In this document: positions 1-6,569 of the stretch, piece after piece
How positions within the stretch are numbered: the first letter of the stretch is position 1
Layout: every line of letters begins with the position of its first letter
DNA from: Allofrancisella guangzhouensis
Lineage (GTDB): Bacteria > Pseudomonadota > Gammaproteobacteria > Francisellales > Francisellaceae
Length of the DNA: 64,000 nt
Direction: 5' to 3'
NCBI RefSeq assembly: GCF_000815225.1
Contig: NZ_CP010427.1
Location: 1,054,001-1,118,000, forward strand
The notes under the pieces: model-generated
The model's database searches: none
Seen by the model: the letters and a program-made list of their open reading frames with translations, nothing else
What the model was told of the DNA's origin: nothing
Position numbers and translations under genes: made by a program

Positions 1-159
1 ATTAGTAACATAAAGGAAAGTTTGTAGGCTTTGATCATAGTCTAGAACCAAAGTATTTTTTCTATAAAAAAAACTAGTCGCAATTTTTGCAAGCTGCTCA
101 AGGGTGGTATTTGATGCTTGAGAAAACAGTTCGATAGTCTTTAAAAAACTTACTTGCAT
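1..159 (-). CDS. Crp/Fnr-like cyclic-nucleotide-binding domain protein, 5' part only
   Basis: Reading the minus strand from an ATG at 159 gives 53 open codons that run off the window edge. The fragment has the layout of the start of a cNMP-binding domain: an LFSQAS stretch, a LEQLAKIA helix, then FYRKNTLVLDYDQ and a final FLYVTN where the family has the 'lYiv..G' strand. A GGGGG run at 170-174 lies about 10 bases upstream and may be the ribosome binding site. Members are usually transcription regulators with a C-terminal helix-turn-helix, but that part is outside the window. The family call rests on this short pattern only. Confidence 0.45.
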   Translation of the reverse strand, partial: MQVSFLKTIELFSQASNTTLEQLAKIATSFFYRKNTLVLDYDQSLQTFLYVTN

Positions 160-624
160 AACTATTTATCCCCCATATAGTTACCAATATAAATATGTAC
201 TATTTTCTCCCTTTTTATCATTTTTTATCATATAGTAATCCATTATAAAACTTGTCATACTAAATTGGTTTTGGTATCTCAATGTAATTAACTTTTAAAA
301 GCAAGGTTTGGATCATGAATTTTTCTCTTATAGTGCGCGTTTATTTTTATAGAAATTAGTTTTATATGTTAGTAAATAGTTGATTATTAGATAAAATTAT
401 TGACTAAAATAAAAGATTTATAAATACATTTTCTAGCAAAAAGTTAATTTTTAAAATTATAGTACTGCCATTGGAACAAACGTATTTTATACTTTTTGCA
501 CCTGTAATATTTACAAGTGTCGCAGCTACTTTATTAACCAGACCACTTTGCATATCTACACTAACATGTTTCTATAGCTATACCAAAATGTAGTTACTTG
601 GGGAAGTATTTTATTATTTATAAG
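160..624. other. Gene-poor AT-rich stretch between the Crp-like gene and the broken SET-USP gene
   Basis: No convincing gene. The plus strand at about 434-591 stays open without a start codon and reads as a hydrophobic segment (for example LFAPVIFTSVAATLL), which may be the relic of a membrane protein. I could not identify it. The rest is very AT-rich and would hold the divergent promoter of the Crp-like gene. Confidence 0.4.
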
Positions 625-995
625 TCAATCTATAATATGCTTTTCTCTTAACTTTAGCCTAACATTTTTTTTATTTTCAACACATAATCCTATTTTACAC
701 CAATTGTTATAGAATGCGTTAGATTGCGAGTATCCCTTTATTACTCTACTAATCCGCGTAACTATAACTTTATGTCTTCTTTCACCACACCAAAAAAAAG
801 CTTTTAGATCAATTAAAGCCCTATTATTGCCTTTATTATCTTTTAAAAGCTTTGGTACTTGTCGATTTAAAGAATTTGCATAATTAATTTCTATAATTTT
901 TTTGTAACCAGTTGTCTGTTTATATTTAAGTTGGTTATCAGGAATAATAACTTCAGCACCATTACCATACAATTCCTTTAGTTTAGAACTTACTT
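625..995 (-). pseudogene. C-terminal fragment of the interrupted SET-USP-zinc finger gene (distal to the Tn3 insertion)
   Basis: This minus-strand frame has 121 codons and a stop at 625. It has no proper start (only an internal TTG) because it is the 3' end of the gene beginning at 8507. Removing the Tn3 element together with one copy of its TACTT target duplication joins codons CAA GTA at 5464-5469 to AGT TCT at 990-985 in frame. The segment is basic and has no family I recognise; WCGERRHKV and NNWCKIGLC are cysteine-bearing stretches. With no start of its own it is probably not translated. Confidence 0.75.
991..995. repeat. Tn3 target-site duplication, left copy (TACTT)
   Basis: TACTT at 991-995 directly abuts the left inverted repeat and is repeated at 5464-5468 just outside the right one. 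A 5-bp direct repeat is the standard outcome of Tn3-family transposition, so it fixes the element's ends. Confidence 0.9.
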
Positions 996-1031
996 GACCT
1001 TCGGCCGGGATCCTGGTAAAAAAGGGTCATG
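996..1031 (+). repeat. Tn3 terminal inverted repeat, left
   Basis: The 36-bp terminal repeat starts GACCT, then CGGCCGGGATCCTGG, and ends GGGTCATG. The tnpA stop codon (1027-1029 on the minus strand) lies inside it, so the 3' end of tnpA forms part of the transposon end. Confidence 0.93.
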
Positions 1032-4000
1032 TTTGTTTTCTACTCTGAATATTAAACTCTAGTGGTATTGATGTTTTTGACTTTGATAACTCAAAAACAC
1101 CGTAACGATTTATATTTTCCCTAAAAAATGGAGATAAAATTGATAAGCTGTCATTATTATATTCAATCCCTTCATTAGCTAATTGATTAAGCACTTTGGT
1201 TTGATTTGCTACGGTATGAAACATAACTGCATTAGCAGTCATTCTACCAAAAGAGATAATTTTCTTTTGGATATTGAGATTATTTTCCTCAATGGTGCCA
1301 TTTTTTCCAAAAGTAATCCAATCAATAAAATCATTAAATTCCTCACTCTTACAAGTTGCAGCTTGGATTTTCCTACGCAGATCAATATCTGATATATAAT
1401 CTAAAAGAAAAATAGTTCGGATAACACGTCCTAGCTCCCGAAAAGCTTGATGTAATTTGTTCTTTTTACTTTTGTAGCATAATTTTTTTAAGATAGTTGA
1501 TGCTTTAATTTTTCCATTTTGAATTGACATAACAACACGTAACATATCGTGATACATTAATTCTATCAATTTCCAGTCTGGTTCTTTTGATGTAAAGATT
1601 TCACTGATATTTTGATATGATTTTTCATCCATATTAGCAGGACGATAAAAATTAAGGTGTTTAAAACTTCTAATTCTTGGCATTAGTCTAATTGCCAATA
1701 AATATGCAAAGCCAAATACAACTTCATTTTGCGCATGAGTGTCCCCATGTATAGTATCAGGTCTTAAAGATTCCTCAATTTCATAAATTCCATCAAAAAT
1801 ATATATAGCTTCATATACACCACAAGGAATAAAATTCCCAAATAATGCAACATATTGGTCAGAAACATGATAGTATCCAATCCCGCCATACTTTCCATAA
1901 CGAATGTGATGTTCTGCTAATAAATTATTAGTATACATATCCCAATATGTGCCATCAACAGAAGCACTCTCACCATTTCCCCATATATATGGTAGGTCAA
2001 ATTGCTTATAAGCTTCAATAATTGCTTCGCTTATCTTATTGAGCCTTACTTCTGTGATATGGTGATTGAACAACCAGGCTATTTGTTTTCTAGAATATTT
2101 TTTCAAACATCTTTCAGCTTGAACAGGACCAACATTACATCCATATGCAAACCAGGTAGCAATAAACCTTAACGCATAATCTTTAATTTTAGATTCATAC
2201 CCTGATAGTGGCTTTAACTTATGACTGAGATTAAGCCAATTTTCAACCTCTAAGAATACTGAAATAATATCTGTTAGCGGCATTTTTGATGCGACAAGAT
2301 TTGAAAAATCTTGGCGCGGTTGACTTATTTGTTGACTCACAACACGTTTTAATACAGGTTCACTATTTACTATGCTTAAGTATTCGTTTTTAATAAAATT
2401 CTTGTTTGTCTTTTCAGCAGCCTCTTGATGTTCAATTTGTAGATGTTCTACAAATAATTGAGGATCTTTTGGTTTTCCAATTAGTTCAGTATAAGGCGTC
2501 AGATTTTGATAAAACTCTTCCCATGAAATAAACTGTTTGTTTGGATCGTCGTGATCATAACTATTTAAAACATAAGCATCTGCACAATTGATTTCATCTA
2601 TAATAAACTTGAAAATAGATAACTCAAATTTTCTTTTATTTATAGTCTGTATTTGGTTGAGACTACGTCTTGATTTTAGATTTGTAACAAACTGAAACCA
2701 TTGGTCATCAAGCCACGCAAGGTTATTGAATTCATTCACATCAATTTCAAGCTCGTCGCTATGACTTCTTTGGTGTAACAACATAAATTTAATAAGCTTT
2801 TCAATTAAATCATCTTGTGACGATGATTTAACTTCAATCTGCTTTATAAGTCGGAACATAGCATGTCGCTTTCTCAAATAATATTCCAGCATCAGCGGCA
2901 GAGTATTATCATCGGCATATAAGAGATGTTGGTCACAAGCTGTGATAGTCGCATCAACATCATAAGGCAAGCTTTGCTCAATCAACTCTAACTTTTCTTG
3001 TGCTGTTTCCGGTGTTTGTTTACTTGCGGTAAGCACTTTTCTAAAGCTACTTATTAACTGATCAGTTATGTTTTGACGGGCCTCTCTAATTTTTGATAAT
3101 TCATCTGTTGCATCATTTTCAATATTACGTAACCAGCGAGCTAATACAGAAATAATACTATCAAGTGACTTTGCATATTGCTGATACAATAACATAGCAG
3201 ATAATGTATATCTCTTGATTTCTTTAATACGACGCATATCTGAAATATCTAATGCTATCGCTTCAGCCACATATTGGTCTAAACGGTGCTCTGGAATTTT
3301 AGATAGGTCTATCGGACTCTGATCCCTCCAAATACATAACTGTTCTAAATAATCCGTAAATGCTTTAATATTATTTGTTGTTGGTTTTTTTAGATCTTGT
3401 TTGAGATAAGCCCAGCCACTACTATATTCTTCAAATTTCTCGTCAGATGATAAAAGTTGATCAAAAAATTGCTTTGTCTCTTCGGTTAATTGATCACTAA
3501 TCGTTTGATATAAATTAGTACTAACAATTAACCTAGAAGCTCGTGCCAACCTTAATAACGTAGAGAATGCCGGAATTTCAAAACTATTTTTAATCAACTC
3601 CTCAAGTATGTCATTAATAATATCAGCTAAATTTTCTTTTATGGCAGAGGACTTTAAAGCAGCTGACTTCATAATGGATTTACGTTGTTGCTTACAATTA
3701 TTGATCTTGAGAAATTTACAGATCAATATTTTATGTCGCTTACGCTGCTTAAGACGCATATAGCTTTGCAGTTCTGTCTTATCTACTTCCACATCAATAT
3801 AGCTAGCAATATAGTCAACAATTACTTTTGGAATAGCATTAATGGGCGTATGGTAACCCAGACACTGAAAACATTTTAGTGACAGCATAAAACCCAACTG
3901 GCTATGTGGTGATTTCTTACTTGTATTATTAGCAAGTAGATATAGCTCTTTCTTTGTTGGTAAAAAATTTTGCTCTAACTCTTGAACAGTTGGATTAGGT

Positions 4001-4038
4001 TTTAAGCGCGGATAAGCTGTTTCATGAATTGCTGCCAT
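1027..4038 (-). CDS. tnpA: Tn3-family transposase TnpA
   Basis: At 1003 residues this is full length for the family. The transposase binds the 36-bp ends and catalyses replicative transposition to a cointegrate. The N-terminal third matches the DUF4158-type end-binding region of Tn3 transposases. The C-terminal third is the DDE domain: the first acidic residue is in SASVDGTYWDMY, the second in IHGDTHAQNEVVFGFAYLL, followed by the family's LMPRIRSF stretch and a late glutamate in the LIELMYHDMLRVV region. The gene lies 14 bases downstream of tnpR on the same strand and is likely co-transcribed from the res region. No frameshift or stop is seen, so it is probably functional. Confidence 0.96.
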   Translation of the reverse strand: MAAIHETAYPRLKPNPTVQELEQNFLPTKKELYLLANNTSKKSPHSQLGFMLSLKCFQCLGYHTPINAIPKVIVDYIASYIDVEVDKTELQSYMRLKQRKRHKILICKFLKINNCKQQRKSIMKSAALKSSAIKENLADIINDILEELIKNSFEIPAFSTLLRLARASRLIVSTNLYQTISDQLTEETKQFFDQLLSSDEKFEEYSSGWAYLKQDLKKPTTNNIKAFTDYLEQLCIWRDQSPIDLSKIPEHRLDQYVAEAIALDISDMRRIKEIKRYTLSAMLLYQQYAKSLDSIISVLARWLRNIENDATDELSKIREARQNITDQLISSFRKVLTASKQTPETAQEKLELIEQSLPYDVDATITACDQHLLYADDNTLPLMLEYYLRKRHAMFRLIKQIEVKSSSQDDLIEKLIKFMLLHQRSHSDELEIDVNEFNNLAWLDDQWFQFVTNLKSRRSLNQIQTINKRKFELSIFKFIIDEINCADAYVLNSYDHDDPNKQFISWEEFYQNLTPYTELIGKPKDPQLFVEHLQIEHQEAAEKTNKNFIKNEYLSIVNSEPVLKRVVSQQISQPRQDFSNLVASKMPLTDIISVFLEVENWLNLSHKLKPLSGYESKIKDYALRFIATWFAYGCNVGPVQAERCLKKYSRKQIAWLFNHHITEVRLNKISEAIIEAYKQFDLPYIWGNGESASVDGTYWDMYTNNLLAEHHIRYGKYGGIGYYHVSDQYVALFGNFIPCGVYEAIYIFDGIYEIEESLRPDTIHGDTHAQNEVVFGFAYLLAIRLMPRIRSFKHLNFYRPANMDEKSYQNISEIFTSKEPDWKLIELMYHDMLRVVMSIQNGKIKASTILKKLCYKSKKNKLHQAFRELGRVIRTIFLLDYISDIDLRRKIQAATCKSEEFNDFIDWITFGKNGTIEENNLNIQKKIISFGRMTANAVMFHTVANQTKVLNQLANEGIEYNNDSLSILSPFFRENINRYGVFELSKSKTSIPLEFNIQSRKQT

Positions 4039-4052
4039 ATATCACTTTGAGA

Positions 4053-4610
4053 TTATTTATTATCTTCACGAACATATTTATATAGTGTAGGTTTTGAGAT
4101 ACTAGTCATTTCACAAATTTGACGAAGAGAATGTTTTTTAGCCTTATATAGATCAATAGCTAACTGTCGTTTGTCTTTATTTAGCTTTTTTGGCCTGCCT
4201 CCTTGACGACCTCGTGCTCGTGCAGCTTCAACACCTGCACGTGTACGTTCACGAATTAAGTTACGCTCAAATTCTGATAGTGCTCCAAAAATATGAAAAA
4301 TTAACTTTCCAGATGAACTTGTTGTATCAATAGATTCTTGTAGACTTTTAAAACCTATATTTTGTTCATCAAGTTCATGAACCCATTCAATTAAATGCTT
4401 CAATGTGCGACCAAGTCGATCAAGTCGCCATACGACTAGGGTATCATTTTTACGCAGTATTTCTTTTAATTTTTCAAGACCTGGTCTTTCAGCAACAGAA
4501 CCACTAATTTTGTCGGTAATTATTTTTTCACACCCAGCTTTATTAAGTGCATCAATTTGTAAGTCTAAATTCTGTTCTAGTGTAGAAATACGAGCGTATC
4601 CAATTTTCAA
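4053..4610 (-). CDS. tnpR: Serine resolvase TnpR of the Tn3 element
   Basis: The 185-residue serine recombinase resolves transposition cointegrates at res. It has the N-terminal catalytic domain with Ser9 in YARIST, the arginine-bearing VVWRLDRLGRT and EFERNLIRERT motifs, an ARGRQGGRPKK linker, and a C-terminal helix-turn-helix (RQICEMTSISKPTLYKYV). Length and order match Tn3/Hin-type resolvases. It is transcribed away from the palindromic 4611-4763 interval, as expected if the protein binds there and represses itself and tnpA. Confidence 0.96.
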   Translation of the reverse strand: MKIGYARISTLEQNLDLQIDALNKAGCEKIITDKISGSVAERPGLEKLKEILRKNDTLVVWRLDRLGRTLKHLIEWVHELDEQNIGFKSLQESIDTTSSSGKLIFHIFGALSEFERNLIRERTRAGVEAARARGRQGGRPKKLNKDKRQLAIDLYKAKKHSLRQICEMTSISKPTLYKYVREDNK

Positions 4611-4763
4611 AATAACAATATCCGTAAAATAACTCTTATTATTTATTGTAAGGTTTACATTGATTATTTGCCAATATTTATTTACTATTTTATCCTAAGT
4701 AAATAGTAAAATGAAAATTAAGTAAACACAGGTAAAGAAAACGAGGGTTTTGTTTACCTTAAT
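4611..4763. promoter_or_regulatory. Probable res site and divergent promoter region of the Tn3 element
   Basis: Two strong palindromes lie between tnpR and the cargo gene. At 4681-4710, ten-base arms TTTACTATTT and AAATAGTAAA are perfect and 10 bases apart. At 4730-4759, thirteen-base arms starting AGGTAAAG and ending TTTACCT match at 12 of 13 positions around a 4-base spacer. Resolvase sites of this family consist of dyad subsites of about 30 bp upstream of tnpR, and both palindromes span 30 bp. The interval would also hold the promoters for tnpR and for the cargo gene. Confidence 0.65.
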
Positions 4764-4814
4764 TTGATTTTTAGTCAATTATCAGAATCAATTTTAAAAG
4801 GAAATAGTTATCTA

Positions 4815-5399
4815 ATGGTTTGCCCTATAACAAAATTCAATGACTGGTGGCATATTGCTTCGTTAAATTCCCCTTTGAAACAAAAAAATGCTGTTTGTAT
4901 TTCCACAATAGACTTGCACGGTTTTCCTTCCGGAAGATTTGTAGATCTCAAAAAAGTAGATCGCGATGGTTTTGTTTTCTGCACTTATTTAGACTCCCAG
5001 AAAGGTATAGAAATTAATAATAATCCTAAAGTTGCATTAACTATATGGTGGGATCATGTAAACTATCAAATTAGAGTCATCGGTGTAGCAAATAAATTAG
5101 AAAGCTCTGAAGCAAAAAAATACTGGGAAAATAGATCATTTTCAGCAAAAGTCACTACAACAGTATGTGACCAAAGTCAGAGATTAGATCATGAAAGCTT
5201 GTTAGAAGATAAATTTAATAATTTATATAAAATGCTTAAAGAAGAGCGTAAAGATATTCCAAAACCAGATAACTGGGGAGGATATTGTATAACTCCTCTA
5301 AAAATAGAGTTTCTAACGTTTAAAGATAGTCGACTACATTTGCGTGAGCTATATGAAGCTCATGGCAAAGAATGGAGTATGCAATTACTACAGCCATGA
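4815..5399 (+). CDS. pdxH: Pyridoxamine 5'-phosphate oxidase (PdxH-like), Tn3 cargo
   Basis: The product is predicted to oxidise pyridoxamine or pyridoxine 5'-phosphate to pyridoxal 5'-phosphate with FMN. From Met 4815 it is 194 residues. The frame also has a TTG at 4764, but AAAAGGA at about 4797-4802 precedes the ATG (spacing a little long) and the family alignment begins near this ATG. Family features: ISTIDLHGFPSGR..DLK (FMN-binding arginine and lysine), GFVFCTYLDSQKG, NPKVALTIWW, IRVIGVA, PDNWGGY near the C-terminus and the substrate-binding RLH motif (RLHLREL). As the only passenger of a transposon it is unusual; a route to PLP by salvage would be a metabolic rather than a resistance cargo. 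Confidence 0.85.
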   Translation: MVCPITKFNDWWHIASLNSPLKQKNAVCISTIDLHGFPSGRFVDLKKVDRDGFVFCTYLDSQKGIEINNNPKVALTIWWDHVNYQIRVIGVANKLESSEAKKYWENRSFSAKVTTTVCDQSQRLDHESLLEDKFNNLYKMLKEERKDIPKPDNWGGYCITPLKIEFLTFKDSRLHLRELYEAHGKEWSMQLLQP

Positions 5400-5427
5400 T
5401 TAAAAAAAATCCATGAAGCTTGTTACT

Positions 5428-5463
5428 CATGACCCTTTTTTACCAGGATCCCGGCCGGAGGTC
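5428..5463 (-). repeat. Tn3 terminal inverted repeat, right
   Basis: Reverse complement of the left end at 996-1031 with a single mismatch. It is followed immediately by the second TACTT (5464-5468). Confidence 0.93.
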
Positions 5464-5520
5464 TACTTGTTTAACTAAATCTTCATAATCATTAAAATTT
5501 GTAGGGCGACCTGGGTTTTT
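5464..5520 (-). pseudogene. 19-codon sliver of the SET-USP-zinc finger gene between IS30 and Tn3
   Basis: On the minus strand these 57 bases read KNPGRPTNFNDYEDLVKQV. They continue the frame of the 8507 gene once the IS30 and one ATA duplication (5521-5523) are removed, and run in frame into the 625-990 fragment once the Tn3 is removed. The first four bases of the TACTT duplication belong to the last two codons. This is a direct reconstruction from the two target duplications. Confidence 0.85.
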
Positions 5521-5523
5521 ATA

Positions 5524-6569
5524 GCTAGATTGTAGTCTCAATGTTTATACTGATTCCGAAATGTACCTCATTAGGTGTTAAATAATTTAAACATTTTTTA
5601 GGTCTATTATTCAAGTCAATTTGCAACTTTCTAAGATACTGATGAGAGATATTACTAAAATCAGTACCTTTAGGAATAAATTGTCTGATATACCTATTCA
5701 TGTTTTCATTTGTACCTCTTTGCCATGGACTATATGCATCTGCAAAGAATACTTTAATACCAGTTTTATTTGATAAATTTTTGTGTTTAGCAAACTCTTT
5801 ACCATTATCAAAAGTAGCTGTGGTAATTTTATTACCATTTGATGCTCTGTATAAAATTTGGTTAATTGAACTAGCTGTTCTATCTTTAGCTTTGCCTAGA
5901 ATTGTGAATCTACTAACTCTATCTACCATAGTCAAAATAGCTCCTTTATGATCTTTACCGACTATAGTATCACCTTCAAAATGATACAGCTCTTTTCTAT
6001 CATTAGCTGCTTTAGGCCTTTGTGATATGTTGACTCTATCCTTTATCTTACCTTGATTTGAGGAGCCTTCTTTTTTGTATTTGTAACGCCTACCTTTGAA
6101 GAATAATAACTGTTTAAGGTTATGTCTTTGTATAAAGTTATAAACAGCTTTAAAACTTAGCTTAGCTATACCTTCATGCTTTAATCTACCACAAATTAAC
6201 TCCGGTGATATTTTCTTTTTGAGTAAAGCTATTATCAGCTTTTTAACTTCATTAGTAAGTTTATGATTATTTGACTTTCTACGACTACAATACAACTTAT
6301 GGGCTATCTCTGCAGAATAACTTTTACCTACTTTATTCCTTTTAAGTTCATTTATAACAGTTGTTTTACTAAATCCTATTTTATTAGCTATTGCTGCTTC
6401 TAAGTATCCTAATTTAAGTAAATTTTCTATATAATATCTATCTGAAAGAGTTAAATGTCTATGTGCCATTTTTAGTTCCTGTTCGTTTATTTAAGTTCTT
6501 CTCAAACCTAATAAACTACATCTGGAACTCTCTTTCAACTATTTTAAAACTTTCAGAATACAATCTAGC
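5524..6569 (-). mobile_element. IS30-family insertion sequence, copy 1
   Basis: The 1046-bp element has imperfect terminal inverted repeats that begin GCTAGATTGTA at both ends, continuing ..TCTGAAAG on one side and ..TCTCAATG on the other. It is flanked by a 3-bp direct repeat, ATA at 5521-5523 and 6570-6572. It holds a single transposase gene. The sequence is essentially identical to copy 2 at 13254-14299, with one coding difference noticed (Thr37 here, Ala37 there), so both insertions are recent. It interrupts the SET-USP-zinc finger gene after codon 646. Confidence 0.93.
5525..6469 (-). CDS. IS30-family transposase (copy 1)
   Basis: The 314-residue transposase has an N-terminal helix-turn-helix (LTLSDRYYIENLL...AAIANKIGFSKTTVINEL) and a DDE core: Asp in HFEGDTIVG, Asp in TATFDNGKEF, Glu in RGTNENMNRYIRQF. 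The stop codon lies in the terminal repeat itself. Length and motif order match IS30/IS1062-type enzymes. The reading frame is intact. Confidence 0.95.
   Translation of the reverse strand: MAHRHLTLSDRYYIENLLKLGYLEAAIANKIGFSKTTVINELKRNKVGKSYSAEIAHKLYCSRRKSNNHKLTNEVKKLIIALLKKKISPELICGRLKHEGIAKLSFKAVYNFIQRHNLKQLLFFKGRRYKYKKEGSSNQGKIKDRVNISQRPKAANDRKELYHFEGDTIVGKDHKGAILTMVDRVSRFTILGKAKDRTASSINQILYRASNGNKITTATFDNGKEFAKHKNLSNKTGIKVFFADAYSPWQRGTNENMNRYIRQFIPKGTDFSNISHQYLRKLQIDLNNRPKKCLNYLTPNEVHFGISINIETTI

Larger units (their letters stand above)
996..5463. mobile_element. Complete Tn3-family transposon with a pyridoxamine-phosphate oxidase-like cargo gene
   Basis: The 4468-bp element is bounded by 36-bp inverted repeats at 996-1031 and 5428-5463, identical at 35 of 36 positions (mismatch at 1001/5458; core CGGCCGGGATCCTGG), and flanked by 5-bp TACTT duplications. 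Inside are tnpA (1027-4038) and tnpR (4053-4610) on the minus strand, a palindrome-rich res-like interval at 4611-4763, and one plus-strand passenger gene (4815-5399). The repeats do not start with the GGGG typical of Tn3 or Tn21, so this may be a less-known branch. Perfect flanks, matching ends and intact transposition genes suggest a recent and possibly active insertion. Confidence 0.93.

Noticed and set aside
4405-4632. 75-codon plus-strand frame over the tnpR start
   Set aside because: A shadow of the conserved resolvase catalytic domain.
997-5462. Reading the Tn3 repeat as 30 bp starting CGGCCGGG
   Set aside because: With those ends no target duplication is found. Extending to GACCT gives 36-bp ends and exact TACTT flanks.
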